Shown: piece by piece, positions 39,001 through 53,997 of the stretch
How the letters are laid out: each line of letters starts with the position of its first letter
Numbering within the stretch: position 1 is the stretch's first letter
Source: Callipepla californica brunnescens
Lineage: Eukaryota; Chordata; Aves; Galliformes; Odontophoridae
DNA length: 64,000 nt
Assembly: GCA_023055505.1 (NCBI GenBank)
Contig: JALIRH010000019.1
Location: 2,604,001 to 2,668,000, forward strand
Direction of reading: 5' to 3'
The notes under the pieces: model-generated
What the model saw: only the letters and a program-made list of their open reading frames with translations
Told to the model about the DNA's origin: nothing
The model's database searches: none
Translations under genes and position numbers: made by a program

Positions 39001-42000
39001 AAGCTTCCAGCAAATATTTATGCAGTAGAAAAAAAATGTCAAATTGATGTTTTTCCCTCCTCACTGTCTAATCTTGAGTTGTCTGGTTTTATCTGCTTTT
39101 GGTATAACTTATCTCTAAAGGTGCCTCCTTCCTGTTTTACTGCGGTCTGTACTTAATTTTGATTGAAAGATCAAAAGAGTAAAAATGAAGTTAACTGATG
39201 GGTGCTAGTAATTTTGGAGATCTTTGGTCTCTTGTGGTATAAAGCCAAGGATGGTTTGCAGACAACTTCCTGTTCCATATTTTAACTTGCTGGATAGATA
39301 ATACTGTGGCGTTATGACGAGATCTTCCTTTAAATGTATTACTAAGAGGGAAGGTGGTTATGCTGCTATAATCTACTTTAAAAAACAAACGAGAAAAACC
39401 CTACAGGTTTAAAAAGAATTCATGAAACTTAAGGCCGTATTTCTGCTGTGGAAACCCTCTTCTTCCGTTTCCAGCCTTGACTGGTTCCATCTAGGTGTTT
39501 TAATTTCTAGTCATAAGCCACATGGTAGTGTTACATAAAGTGCCAGGCACATCTTCTCAGGCAAGGCTTTTAGTGATGGCTTTGCAAATTCAGTTTCCTT
39601 TGAGAAATGGAGAGATACTATCTCCATTTTACTGAGGACGCAACTGAGAGGCGAAGAAGCCTTGTTAATTAACTGTAGAAGCAACGGGTAACTTTCAGCC
39701 CTTCATATCAGTTTGCGTAAACTGTTACGTGTGATGTCACTGATGGTTGGCACTTCCCACCCTCTGGTTCTGTAGATTATTCTCATGTGCTATGCAGCTA
39801 CATTTCACATTATCTGATTGCAATTATATCAGTAATGTTGATGATCTATCTCAGACTGAAAACAAAGTAGAAGTTTGAATGTATTGTAGATATGGAAGAA
39901 CATTTTTTTGCCTTCTAGTGGACCAGGATTTTCTCATATTTATTCTTTCCTACCTCAACATTATATAATTATTTAAAACAAACAAAACTATATAGACTAA
40001 GCTTGTTTCTTCTCTTACTGCATTTTTGTTTTTTAGTTAGGAAAGCAGTAAGGAAAACTACAGTAAGGAACAGATGTGATCTCTATAATAAAAGTAAATG
40101 AACTTTGTGAAAAATTCACGTGGGAGGGGGAACCATTGTAGTGCATTATGATACTATCTTGTCCCATGTTTACTGCTACAACGTAGAGGGGAGAAAAACA
40201 TCTTTCAGGGTATCCTCCTATGGAAGCATGCATCTGTATGCCAGTGTTGTTGCTCTTACGTTAACCCTAGAAGGGGAAGATACTGAAATTTAAATGTAAA
40301 AATGTTGCGCATATGTGCGTGCATACCCTGTTGGCGATATCCCCCTCCCAACTGCCAGCTGTCATACAGGATCTGAAACAGACAAAAATTTATTGGGTAG
40401 TATTTAGAAACATGTCAGTGGTAACGACTAGATCTCTGATTTCAATTATCACCTACTAAATTTAGGCGAATGTAATGCATTTGTAGACCTGTTGAATATA
40501 CTTGACATCATGTTTAAAATATTCGAAACTGCACTGTTTTTTAATATCATATGTTGACCACTTTCTTTTTCCAACACACATCTGGTGTATGGCAGCAGGC
40601 ATCCCATGTGACCCGTAAAAACTTCAGTTACGCTACTTTGCATGTTTCTTTTTTTCTTCAGATAATATTTCAGCTAAGGAGAAGAAAGTAGTCTGAGGTT
40701 ACAAGACAAAAATTTTCTTAATGAAATACTACTCTGATATTATTCTGTGGAATGATTTGGTTCTGTGGAAGCCGTGACTTTGTACTTTCTTTGTTACGTT
40801 AATGGAAATTAAAGTTTGAATTCAAATTAGTTTGTGTTCTGCTTTATTTGCTCTATGAGTATTTTATCTGCCATTATTTTAGGATTATTGAGGGGGGATC
40901 TTTTTAATTTTTTTTCTTTTCCAAGTGTTGTTATTATTTATGGTTCTGCAAAATGGCTTATCTTTCAATCTTTTATGCTTTCCCTGCCCATCATTCTCAT
41001 ACATGCTTATTAGCTCTATCTGCTGGAGTTTGCAGCTCTGAGCGTGCCTTCTAACCATCAGGATAGCGACCTTTGAAGACAACTGTTTGGTAGTTAAACT
41101 CATTCACTGTTTTTGTGAAAATTTTATAAGCTTTCAAAATTGTCTGTACCTGCGTGTAAGTAATGTAAGAAATGAAGTCTTTAAATATCTTTAGGCTACT
41201 TTAGATGAGATCACTATCCACATCTTGGTTAGCTGCATTAGGCAAGCATGGGGAATTTTGGAGGAATAGACATCATCCTTGTTTAAAGCAAGTCCCCAGC
41301 TTGCTTATACTAATTTTGCTATTGTTCTTCATCTCGGAGTCTATTTTTCTTTAATAATCTTCTCTGGTTGTTAGAATACTTTTTCCACTTTCTACATATT
41401 GCTTCCAGACATTATTTATGTGTTAATCCTTACAATTCTACAAAAAATTTTAAGCTGAATTTATAAAAGAAAAAAAATTGTGTCTTGCACAGAAGGGATT
41501 TAGAAGCATGCCTTCTAGACAAGGAAACAAACTCTGAAGATAGAATTTGAGTAGAGTTGCATGCAGCTTTACTGGTGTACTGGGTTAAGGACACAGGCTG
41601 TTCATCATTTTCAGAATTTCTAGAAGTGTTTTGAATGCCAAGTTTTGGGAGTAATCTTTCCTGACCCTTATTTTCTGAAGACTTTCTGAATGTTTGGTCT
41701 GGAAAGTGTCTATGATTCCTTAGAAATCTTGCAAATCGAGCAGGGATGCAGATGGCATTCAGTAGTTGCAAGGGATCTACGTACTAGCTTCATGTTCAAG
41801 GTGTAATTGAAGTTACTATAGAAAAGCAGTAGTGTTTCCTATTTAGATTTAAGGTTATCTAGTACAAATCCTAAAGCTCACATTTTATTGTGAGTCATAG
41901 AGTATGTTTACGTAACTTTATTTTATCCATGCTGTATGTATCATTTTTTAATAGAGATGCTCTAGAAGATGTTTAAAATTAATCTTTTAACTTTCCTTAG

Positions 42001-43725
42001 GTATTAGAAAAATAAGATCTAAGGCTTCAAATGTGGGTTTTGTTTTTTATGATTTAAATCTAAAGTTTAAAAAGTTTGCAAAACTTGCTTTATTCTGTTT
42101 ATTTATTTTTTTAATAATATTTTTTAATATAAATAGTTTGGGTTTTCTTTTAAGTGGATTCTGTTCTGACTGTTGGTTCGAACAGGCCTTATTGTCCCTA
42201 TCGGAATGCTGAGATTTTGAAAATGTGCAGGGTATTGAAATGTAGGTAGTTCATCTATTTTGGGATGGTCTACTGATGGTATGTTGATTTGCAACTCGAC
42301 AGAGGGCTCCTCTGCTGCTCCATTGTGAACTCTTCTGGTTGCAAAGTTTTCAGTCCTCAAGCCACTCTTGTTCTGCCTGACTGCCATCTTGCATGATTCT
42401 CTTTTGGTCGCTTCTGGTGGCTTTCTCCTTATTTTCACTAATTGTTCTAATCTGTGTAGATGTTAAAATTTTATTTTTATTTTTTTTTTGCTTCCAGGTT
42501 TCTTCTCTCACTTGATAGCATGGTGTCTGCGAACCATATGTTTCTGCAGCACCTAACTCTGCTTTTGGCTTTTCTTTAAATCAGAAGGACAATTACTGCT
42601 TTCAATATATCTTGTTGAACGTCTTCTCAAATAAGCAGGTTTTTTGCAAATCTGTTGTATGTAGTGTATCTGCTATCCACTTGTTTTGTTAGAAGACATA
42701 TTTAGGAAGTTTGTGTGTGTATGTATACATATATACACTTGAAGAACAGAGAGGGATAAAAATTTAGATGTTGTTCTCTCCTTGTTAAAGCTATTAGGTC
42801 TGTTTTTTAAAGAAGTGCATGCTACAGCAATCAACTCAAAAATAACAAGACTTAACAGTTTTTATGTTGCATTAGTGGAAAAATGAAGTATATTTTATGT
42901 CTCCATAGATCAGAAGAGTAAATACTTGTTATTTACCTTAGCTTATCTGTGTTGATAAGCCGCGTCAGTAATAAAAGACTCAAATTAAACTTGGGCTTTA
43001 TGTTTAGGGCATTGTCCTATTTTCTTGTTACTTCTCAAAAATTCTTCATCAACTATCATTTTGTTTTGAAATGTTTTCTATGCAGTAATTAAAGAGGCTG
43101 TTGTGGGAAACTTTTTTTTATAGTAGCAGCCAGTCAACAATTTTTAAACAAATAATAATTACTTTAAGAAGAAGCAAGAAGTCTTGCATGCTTTCTTGAT
43201 AGCCACACAGGGACAAAAAATAGAATCGTCAGCTGCGCTATTAATATACGGTTTACTTTGTGTCAGAAATCATGAACTGAGTGCTATCCTTCTGATCAGT
43301 GATCTGAATGTCTTTCATAGATGGGATGTGTTTTAAATATGAAGAAACATTTAAACAAATGTATTTCAAAATGTGAACAAATATATTTATTCCACCATAG
43401 AGGAAATGACAAAGAAAGAAATTAATGCTTGGAAAGAGTAGAGAGGAGGTTTTATACTGTTATTTGCTTTGCATTTTTTTAATGTTTTGTGAGGCTTTGT
43501 TGTTACAAGACTTACAGGAAGGTGGTGGTGCACTATGTGAAGAAAAAAGAAAAGTCTTGGGAACAAAAGGGCCCTCTTTTGCTAAAGTTGGAAGGTGGTT
43601 TTGGCTCTTCATTTTTTTCCACCTTCAAAGAAGTCCAAGAAAACTGCTGACACTTACAGAAGTGGAAAATATGATTTATGGTGACATCATATATTACCCA
43701 TGCAAATTTGTTTCAAGGAAGATTT

Positions 43726-43745
43726 TTTTTATTATTATTATTATA
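43726..43745. repeat. (TTA)n repeat
   Basis: A T run followed by five ATT/TTA units. It lies inside a 151-codon open frame, which it fills with isoleucines; this is one reason the frame is considered fortuitous. Confidence 0.85.
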
Positions 43746-43860
43746 TGTTGTAATAAAGAAATAGTGACTCCTTCTTGGAGGAGTGTTGGTGCAGATTCTG
43801 CTCCCTTCTGTTGCCTTTACCCCACCCCCACTTTTTCCCCTTCAGTTTTGTCAGTCTTTA

Positions 43861-43869
43861 GGGGGGGGG
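43861..43869 (+). repeat. short G homopolymer
   Basis: Nine consecutive G residues in an otherwise T-rich context. Confidence 0.85.
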
Positions 43870-46800
43870 TTCAGTATTAATGTGAGCTACAGAAGGAGGT
43901 TCTTAAGTTATTTTCAATGCTTAAACATAACTACTTCACGTGGGATGATGTTATGCAAGAGTAATCTCTGCCATGTGGCTGGAGGCCATACGCAGCTGCT
44001 ACTGAGTATCTTTGGTTCTTATTTACTGACTCCAACAGTATTTCATTGCAAACTTTTTTTATAGAGGCAGTATGTTTCTTTTGCTGAAGAACTGTAGCAC
44101 CCTCATCTTCTAATGGAGGTCGGTTGTTTTCAAACAGTATTCCACACTTAAAGTAGTTAAAATGGCTTTTTAATGTCTTTGTCTATCAAATGCCTTGAAT
44201 AAGACAGGCCATAGTATTTGCTCAGAAAATTACGATGTCAGCAAAAGAGAAGGAACAAGCAGATAAATAAAATAGAGATGATATTCCAACAATGAATAGG
44301 CGAAGAAGAAAGGTAACTGGTTGGGCTTAGTAAATGACAGTAGTTTTACAGGTAATACCAGTTAATAAGACTAAGCAGGAGTTGAGTTTAATTAGACAAG
44401 TGGCAGGAAGGAGGTGACGATTCAGTGTAAGACTTAGACCACAACTGGAACAAAACTTCTAGGACTTACTATAAGAATCTGGGCTGTGACACTGAGGAAG
44501 ATGAGAGGCTGTTGTTGGCTGTAAGAGTATAACTGATTCCAGAGATGGAGGTGCCACAAGTCTTGTAAAAGCTTTTTTCTTTATATTTAGATCAGGAACG
44601 GATGTTGATGACTACTTTATGGAGTTCTTCTAGTTTTGAACTTTTTACTCTGTGGGTATATAAATACAGAAGCAACTGTGGAGATACCTAGAATTGGGGT
44701 ATAATAGATGTCACTTGATCTGAATTTTACTGAAAATACTGAATTTTAGTTTGGTAGTTATGCTTCGTCTCATGCCCTATATGTCCTTTTTACTAAAAGA
44801 GCAGACATGTAGATTTTGGTACCTGTTAACAGAACAACATATATCTTTAAAGTTAAACCAAAAAATTTCTTCAGTGGTACAGCCAGATTCAAGCCATTTC
44901 TGATGTTTGTACTCACTCGTAGTGAGCAATACCTTTGTCTGTTTTTTTTTTTTTTAATACTTTTTTTTTTCCCTTTCTGTAGATAGATTTGGACTTTAGT
45001 ATGAAGTAGCTAATCTTTGTTTCCTACTATGGATCTTTCTGAAAGGGCTATGGGTTCATTTGTCTTTCTAAACAGTGCTGCTGTAAGAGGGATGCAGGCT
45101 TTACAGTGGGACATGGCCTTCCCAGAAAATGGTTCAAAACTTGGGAGTTCTGTGTTGCTTCAGGAAAAATGCTTTGGATCAGTCTGTTAGAAGTGCTTTA
45201 CCACTGCAGAAATGCAGTAGAGGAAGGTACAGCTGTCTCCACAAAAGCTAGAGCCTCACATAGGTAAGCTGAAGTGTTGCCTTTGAGCAACACAGGGGCT
45301 TTAGACTTAAGAATTCTGAGATTGTTCAAGTGAGGCACTCACTTTTGTTTCAACTTTTAGTCAGTGCTTTGCAGGGAGCTAAATGTTAACGTATGGTACT
45401 GCATTTCTGTACAAAGCTTGTGCTGCCCTGCAGTTGGAAGTCCTATCTGTCATTTCACCTCACTTGGAGCTGTGGTGTGATATATCTTAGTTTGTAGTTC
45501 TTGAGAAGTAAGCTTGATTGATTCTTATTTAATATGTGTTAGGCCTAAACCTTTCCCCAGTCTCCTTTTAACCTTGTCAGATTTTTGTCTGTCATTCTTC
45601 TCCCTCTTTTGCAACAAATTCTTATAATTCAACTGTGGTAAATACTGGTGCTTGCTGAAAACCTCAGACTTTTCTGGAGGAGAACCTACAACTTGTGGGC
45701 AGAACTATGAAGACTAGGTCCTTGTAGACTTTCAGCTATCCCGTAACGTTTTTTGACAGAATAAGGACTACAGCAGAGTTGGTAAGAATCTTTTCACCAT
45801 TCATAGAGGATATTTATTAGCTTAACAGTAGTACAGCGTGTCTGTAAAATGAAGTACATGCATACCCTTCTTTGCATCTGAAGAGAAGACTGCTTTATCC
45901 TCTGATTGAATGGTAGATATGTGCCATCTACTTAACAATGTTCTTAATTGTTTTGTAATACAAGAGTGGAATTAATGTCCCTATGTTCTTTGCTGAGTCA
46001 AGATCTTTGTGGATTCCTGTACTTGTGTTTCATCGTGTTAACTCTCTATCCCTGTTCATTCTTTCTGTTAATAGTGATAAAGTCACAAAGTAATTATACT
46101 CTCACAAGCTGTCCTTTAGTAACCTTTGTCATTTGTCAGAGTGCATTAGGGCCTTGCAAATTTTTACAGACAAGCTAGTGGACTTCGTGAGCTAATAGAG
46201 TGCTCTGATGTGCCAGCTCATCTGACTTGCCAAATTGCTGTTGGTTCAGAGGGGAACTCGCTTCATCTAAAGAAAGATTTTACAGCTCTTTCTGTTGGAG
46301 CGTGGGATTTTCAAACAGAATTATAATCAACAAATAATGCTTATTTGAACTGTCTCTGCCTTCCAGTTCTGCAAGACTTATTATGTTTTAAGCTTTTCAT
46401 TTATTTTTTTTGCAAACGTAACTTATCTTGAAGTAGGATATGCACAGGGTTGTTCACGTGCTAAATTGTGATGGTATTACTATGAGCATGTATTTGTAAT
46501 GCTACACCTTTGTGAATATTTGGGATTTTAGATATGGCTGGTTATTTTGTTTCTTAAATTAGTCTCTTAACTCTAAGCAGTCAGTCTGTATTTCTCCTAA
46601 TAATTTACTAGTGTGAAATGGATATTTGGGGACTTCATTTTTTAAGTTACCTGTTATACGTGAAAAATAAGTGAAAATAAGAAGAGAGAAACTATTTGTA
46701 GAATCATTTAGTGTTTTGTGAATTATCCTAGTGTTAAGGATGTTTTTCAGGCAACATATAATATGGAATCTTGAAGAAATGGAAATTGAATTGCTGTTGT

Positions 46801-49800
46801 GGTTTTGTAAGCGTATGCATTTCCCTTCACTTCTGACGCTTTCAACAGATAGACAGCTCTAATGCTTAAGGTACCTATTGCATTTCTACTTCACAGGGAT
46901 TGCCTTCTCCTAGGTTAGATTATGCTGAAGCCTGATGGATCCTTTTTACTTTGTAGTTGTATACATTCCAATATTCAGTTCTGGGTATGCGAGGAGACAG
47001 ATTAAGTATATGTGCTTTTCTGTCTCCTGACTAGAGCTAGGATATAGTAACATAAATAATTAGACTGGTGTCTATGTTCATCAATAATTAACTATATGAT
47101 TCACAAAGGATCTGTTTAAATTAGGAGATAAGCAACTTTTGCAAAGAGTTATTGACTATGGCAGTAATTGTTATATTGTAGTCTCTGGTATTTTCTTTGA
47201 TTTTTTTTTTCTGTCTTTTTAATTCCTTATCCCACTTCATTATTGTAGCAAACTGGGCAAACCTTCCAGAGATTGAGTTGTTAGGCTGATGATGCTTCTG
47301 TTAAATCTTTGCTTTCTCTGCAGAATTCTGTTTCACCTCTGAGCTTATTATTTTTATTTTACAAATTTCCAACTGGCCTCTGAAGACAAGTATTTTCTTG
47401 ATAGATTACAAAGGTTCAAGGTTCTTGAAGTTTGCACATCCTGTGAAAAAGACAGGTCAATTTTTTCACTCTGGGCATCTGTCTCTCATAAGCTCATAAA
47501 TTGCTCTTGAAGCTAGATAGAAAAAATACTAAAGGCAACATCATATTTAAGAGTTTAAATGTGCTGATTGGAGTGTCTGAGAGTCTAACCTCAGGCAAAA
47601 GGTCTCCAGTTCAGTCTTTTTGACTGATGTGGAGTGGTCCACTGTTAATAATTTAGTTTCAAGACCTACTAAATGAAAAATAGGAGACTCATAGCATCAG
47701 TATCATTGTTGATCTTCCCTAGAAAATATAAACTAATTGTATTTTGATGTATGTTTCCACTCTTTATACACTTAGTTGCTCTCTACTGTAGCCACTGCAT
47801 CTGAATTTTTTTTAAAGAGCAGTGATTTTTTTTTTTTTATCTACGGAACACATAGCTTGCCCTGCAGCATCTTATGTTCATTTTTAGTGTGCTTTATTTG
47901 TGTATTAAATCAAAAATCTGCCATTGGCTATTATATATGCATCACTCCTGACTACGCTCGTGAGTAGTCTGCTATGTGCATTTCTACAGTTTGTAGCAAA
48001 ATAGGGCTGCGTATGACTTCATATATTCAACTGACCTGGAGCATGTTAAAGGAAATGTGATGTTACTATGCGTGAACCAGCACGGTAGTCCCATTGTCTG
48101 ACAATGTATTGTGGAAAGTAGCTTACACTAACCGTTGTGGAGGAAGAAATAAGAAACGGTGGAGGAGGAATTTAATCATTGCAAACATCCTCTTTATTCA
48201 GAAATATTTGGGATGTTTTTGAACCTTTGTTATGATGATTTTTACAAAATAGACATATCACAGCTTTTTGGTCCAAACTAATGTGAGCGTGTAGTATGTC
48301 AGCGTTCTGTTTTAGTAGGAAGAAGAGATTCACCTCTAGATTGTCTTCTGAAATTGTAAAGCTTGTGTGTTTTATAAAAATCTTGCATTTTGCTTTAACA
48401 TAAGAATAATATTTTGCATTTTTAAAACTTCAAAGGCAATTTTGGCTGGGCAGTGATGCGTGGAGCAGAATATTCTGCCATGTTTCTTGTTTGCTAGTGT
48501 CTGAGTGGGAAGGTTTGTTTAGTTAACAAACACGTCGTCAGATGTGCGCACAGAAGTTGAAATAAGTTATTTTCATTCTCTGAAAACATCTTCTGAAATA
48601 GTGTGTAGTTTTTAGAGTTTTTACAGATGAACGCTAATTCTTGTGAAAGCAGATTATGTATGTTGTCATTGGCTTTTTGAAGGGCTTCTTTTTAAGTGAT
48701 AACGAATATAAGAGAGCTGAACAGCTGCTATAGGAAGTATAGGTCATCTGAAGTTCTGAAGGTGCAGAAGCTGTAGGGAGTAAGTGAACTTCTGTTCCCT
48801 TGAGGATTAGGTTATTAGTCAATTGTTAGGGTTGAAATTCTATATTGTTTTCCTTCTTTTTCCTGCACAGTAAGTGTGAAGGCAAGTCCTGGATACAATG
48901 TTGACATCTCATGAATTACCTTAAAGTAAGGTAGACTCTTGTAAGGAATGGTCTTTTCCTACCTATAATATAATTTTTAACATTTCTCTCATAAGCACAT
49001 AAGTGATGATTTTTTAATAGTATATTTTTCATAATATAGCCTCTGGAGGCTCACTTGACTTCAGTCTTTTCAGGATATCTATTCAATGTGATAGTATATA
49101 TGTATTTTAAATGAAACGTAAGTTACAAAACAGAATCGCAGGGAGCTGCGTACTTTCTATTTTAGTCCAATGATAATTGCACTACTTAAATTTTTTTTGT
49201 TGTTGTTGCTGTCCACTTCTGTTGATTTTTTTTTTTCATCTGTAACTAGTATGATTTCTACCTCATTAAAATATACTTAAAAATAATTGTGAGATATCTA
49301 TATAAAAACAATAAACATTGCTTCCATGTCACTGTATTGAGCTTTCTCATGAATGAAAACTGTGTGTTTGCAGCTTGGGAGAAGGAAATAAAGCTTTCTT
49401 CGTGGATTAGGAGGGGAAGTATATTTGTTCACAATTGAAGATAATTGGTTTTTTTTAGTTAAGTTAGATTATTATGTCAGCTGTTATTATATATCAGTTT
49501 GTAGGGGTATGTGTTTTGATGGCATTGATGAAGCATTTTATTATTAGTCAAAGACCAAAACATTTCTGGTCCAGGAGTTACAATGAAGGATATGTACTTG
49601 TTATATAGAATTAAGTATCTCTTCCCTTGTTTCCCAAGTATATTGCAAATTAACGCTAATAAATCATATTGTAGCAGTTGGTAAGAAGTGAAAGTACTTA
49701 AATAATTAAACAGTTCTTTTCCGTTCCCCTTTTTTTCATGTGATGATTTTCTAGATTCAAAATCAGCATGTTTCATGCAGGCTACATATAATATATAGTT

Positions 49801-50113
49801 GTTTCAAGTAAGCTTTACTTACTGAGCTTTTTCTAGTAATGGAACTCTGTCAGCGAAAAGCATATGCACCAGCAAATGATGAACGATGGACTTATGTCAA
49901 ATGGAAGCTTGAAAGGTGCTTCTGCTGTTAGATGGATTAGTCTGAATCAGGAGTTCAAAGCTCCTTGTCTTGAATTGTTTCAGAGAGAAGGTATCCCTGG
50001 ATTGATACTGGTGGGTAAGCATGGAGTCAGTGGAAGAAGTGCTTTATCACATGAAAGTGAGGGTTTACTAATCTGCGAGGAGTAGTTTTATTATCATGAG
50101 ATGGCTTGCTTGA

Positions 50114-50134
50114 TTTTTTTTTTTTTTTTTTTTT
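50114..50134. repeat. poly-T tract
   Basis: Twenty-one uninterrupted T residues. Confidence 0.85.
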
Positions 50135-51030
50135 AATTTAAGCTTTGACATACTGCTATCTTGGAATTTTTCTTATGAAAATATCAGACTTTAATTCCAA
50201 TTATGTCTACTGGCACCTGTAATTTCAAAGTAATCTGATATATTTTTCATACACGTTCTAAAAATGTTGGTCTTTCAGTAGTCACTGTGCTAGCTAGGAA
50301 ACCTCTTTAATCTGTCCTAGGTGTTTTGTCAATTAGAGATTAAGATAATGAAGGATGAGCATTTCAAAGCAAGATATTCTTGTACAAACTGTCTGAAAAT
50401 TGTACGTTTGTATAAATAGTATTCTAATACTGTATTTCTCTGTTAAATGCTTTGTGCTTTCATGTTGCTGTTGTGTACATCTTATTGGGAAGAAAGAAAT
50501 TACAGGAGAAGCAATTTACATAGGGGATTAAGCTTTTGAAATAATTTTCCTGTTTTGTTTATATTTTGTCTTGGTTGTTCTTGAAACGGGTGTGCCGAAA
50601 GAGCGTTCAACAAAGGAATAACTATAAGCAGGGAGGCTTTCACTGTTCCTCAGTCTTTCCGTTGTGCCAGTTTTTCCTTCTCTTTTGCTTCTTTGCAATT
50701 GTTAGCCTTCATGTGAACTGAAGGGTACTTCAAAACACTGGAAGAAAATAGTCTGAAAGCTTCATGCGCATTTGCTTCATGGTAAAGAGGAATGAAGAAG
50801 TTGAAGACTTTTTCCACTGACAGGTGTTTGTGTGTCAGAGCAATGAATGCTTTTGATGGCAAACCCACTTTTCTTCATTGTATCCTTCTTTCTAAATATA
50901 ATAGGAAAAAAAGGAATTTCTGACAACAAAAACAAAAACTCTCAAAACTGTATAATGGAAGGCTTGCTTTATTTATTTATTTTCCAAGAAGAATTTAAAT
51001 GATTTCAGTGGCTATTCGCTTTCTGTACGA

Positions 51031-51042
51031 GGGGGGGGGGGG
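51031..51042 (+). repeat. G12 homopolymer beside a CpG-bearing segment
   Basis: Twelve consecutive Gs are followed by AAAAGACGGCGGCTGAGG, a short GC-rich, CpG-containing stretch unusual for this intron. Too small to be a promoter island. Confidence 0.85.
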
Positions 51043-52354
51043 AAAAGACGGCGGCTGAGGAATGCCTGGGAAAGGTGAAGGCATTTGTGAGTTGTATACC
51101 TCATTATGTTACAAAAATATTGTCATCTGATGATTAGTTGATGCAAAATTACATCATGTTACAAATTGCAGATCCTCTTTCTTTCAAAAAGATGTCAATG
51201 TTTGGAGCCCTATTTTAGTGCATAAAAATCAAATAGCAATTTAGAAAATATTTAACATTCTTTTGACTTTTAAATCTTGTGCAAATATATTAATATGCCG
51301 TAAGCCTGTCTTCTGTATTTTCTTAGTTTGTAATCTGACTAAGCAGTAATTGATGGTTATTCTGCAGGTATTAAATGTTCTGGTCTTTGCTTCCTTTCAT
51401 ATGTTAAGCCATGCAATACAATCACATCATATGAAATTAGAGATGCATCAGTATCAGTCAAATAGGGCAAGTGGAAGGGGTTAAATACAAGTGATGAAGA
51501 AAGTATGGCTTAGGAAGTAAGTATTTTATTTCATATGTTTAAAATGAACAACAGAAAGCCCTACTTTTCCATTTAACGTAAAAGCAGAGAAATGCTAAAA
51601 GAACAAAATGAAAAATGAAAAACCACACCAAGCAGAAAACCCAATGAAACAAACCAAAACAAACCTATTGCCTGGATAACTCTGGTTGTACATAAGTTCA
51701 TTTTTCTGTTTCTTTTCTACGAACAATGTGAGGGATTTCAGTGTTGGTAAAAAGGGTAATAAAACAAAGTCCAAACTCACATAGACAAATATTTGATGAA
51801 AATGCTCACATGTTCACTGAGCCAGGATGCCACAAACAGATGATATGTAAACTGTGTGACAGACTAAGCTAGTGGCATAAAAGAGCCTTCTTCAGGAGTG
51901 CTCATGGCCAAATGGCAACAGGCAGGAAAAGCATGTGTGTAATTATAGATTATTTGGTTGCTGTTCTTGTGGGTGGAAAGTGAGCAGAAAGCAGGCTTCA
52001 TCAAGGGCACTTGTGCTGTGTTATCTCAAGGCAATTTCCATATAAACAGTTTTTAACAGTTTAGCTTTTGTGGATGACTGAAAAATGTTGTCATGTTGGT
52101 TTTTAACAGACAAATGGAGTGTTATTCCACAGTTTCTGGAGCTTCTTTGCTTTTCTGTAGAGGATGGCTGCAAGGATGTTTTGTAATACTTTTCCTTCAC
52201 AGCTTGGTAAAATCTTTCTAAAGGACAAGATTTTTTTATATTTATCTTTTTAGTTGTAGTACTTAATGTGCAACAGTTCCTTAATATCTTGCTTGAAATG
52301 TTGCCATGTAATGTGGGCTTCTGTTTCACTGCTGTGGATGTAAAAAGCATCAAG

Positions 52355-52530
52355 CCTTCAGGTGGTCTCAGCGTGCAGCACGGTGGCTGGGAGACACAGA
52401 GGGGTACCTGGGCTCTGGGCAGGACAGTGGGCCGCCCCATCCCTTACTGCAGTGCTGCAGGTCCACCCACTCTGCCCTGCTGTCTGGGAGCCTGAGGGCA
52501 GGCTGGAGGTCTTGGTGTGTGTGCTGCTGG
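52355..52530. other. GC-rich island in intron, unclassified
   Basis: About 175 bp are markedly GC-rich but contain few CpGs, so this is not a typical promoter island. Open frames on both strands overlap it because of composition. It may be an old repeat fragment or a CpG-decayed insert; no family words were recognised. Confidence 0.35.
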
Positions 52531-53972
52531 GAGCACACAACCACAAGAGTTTGGAATAATGGCCTGAGAGGTCTAATTGGGTGTGAGAACACCCGAACAG
52601 TAGATGAGAAGGTATAGAGTAGTGCCATGGGACCTGCTGTAATAACAAAGGTGAGTTTGGGATCTCGGCAGAAGGTGCTGCGTTAACAGAAATAGGATTG
52701 TCCTCTTTATGGTGTTGCATAATTACATACAAGTGTAGCTTTTAAGAAGTATGTGATTTTGGGATGGTACATAAAAGTAAATTTTGGTCTGCTTTCAGCA
52801 AGGTAACAGCATGGTTCTGACTGCTGCTGATGTTGCGCTGTATCTGTAGGTCCAGGAGTGCTGCTGGGAAGCTAAGGCAGACAAACAGCATGGGCTGTGG
52901 TGAAAAAGAGGAGGCTTTGAGGAAGGAAAGGACAGTACAACAGACATGCAGAGAGGGTACTGAAAGCCTGTGTCAGCAAAGTGGAAGATTCCCGCCTGTG
53001 CTGTCTTTTCAATGTCCTCTTTTTAAAGGATGAGTGACCTGAAGTCATGTTCCCTGTGTCTCCTGTGAAACTGTACTTTGCACTATTTCAGATCTTTTTG
53101 GAAGTACGCTCTTTTCAGCTCCCCCCTCAGCTTCCTCTTTATTTTAAAGCTATAAAACAATGATATGCCTGAGCAGAGCTAGTCACAGATGCTCTGCCAG
53201 CATGTGACTGGTATGCCTGAGCTTTGTCATTCCTGTTAACTGACCCTTTTACTAAAAGTTTAATAGGGGATAAATTCACATGTGAATTCATAATCCCCTC
53301 AGTTGTGCCAGAAGGATTCCTTAACAAGCTGGCAACAAAGAGAATCTTATATAGCTAGACTTTTTCATTCCTTCTCTTCATTCTCTTTCCAGATTTATTG
53401 GGCAGACAACTTCAAGGATGTGTCTTTAACTGTCATCACTAGTTTTATTTGTGCATAACCTAAACAAACAAAGGCAGTATATTCAATGTAGGTTTCACAG
53501 CAACTTTCTGTGTAGAATTGAATGCGTTTTTTTGAGCTTTTGAGTGTGGTAGATGGAAATATTATTTCTTAAAAATATTTGTTTATTATTTTTCCTTATT
53601 TGCTGTAGCTTAAAATATGCTTTTATAGCATGTATCTCTTAATACTTTGTGGTTTTAGTACAAGAGAGCTTTTTTATTTCAGTTTGGTACACTGTTAGGT
53701 GCTCTTACCTAGGGAAGAGTCTAAAGAGATACTGCAGGTGTTTTTACTAGGATGTTTTTAATCAACTTTGTTACCTTTATTTTGAGTTCACAAAAGGAAA
53801 ATTTTCTATGTTAATGTTCTATTGAAGTGCTTTCAAAATGGTCCTATCATCTCTGTATTACATTGACAAGCATCAGGATTACAAGAGTTACTGAGCAACA
53901 ATCATTGAGAGAATATTATGGATGTTTTGAGACTTTCTACTTTTATGAGGAGGATGCTTTATTTGTGTCCTC

Positions 53973-53997
53973 AAAAAAAAAAAAAAAATTTTTTTTT
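53973..53997. repeat. A16T9 homopolymer junction
   Basis: Sixteen As are directly followed by nine Ts, a self-complementary tract able to fold or cause polymerase slippage. Confidence 0.9.

Larger units (their letters stand above)
39010..51020. other. LRMDA: intron 2 stretch without recognised features
   Basis: Twelve kilobases of AT-rich intronic DNA. Apart from the TTA and G tracts, I see only short T runs (for example near 42480, 44940, 47200 and 50114-50134) and chance open frames. No transposon ends, tRNA-like cloverleaf or exon with LRR coding were recognised. Confidence 0.5.

Noticed and set aside
43425..43880. 151-codon + strand open frame
   Set aside because: It is filled with Phe/Ile runs from T and TTA tracts, has no recognisable domain, and its length is within chance for a 64 kb window.
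52021..52440. 139-codon minus-strand open frame
   Set aside because: Runs partly over the GC-rich unclassified segment; no domain and no splice context.
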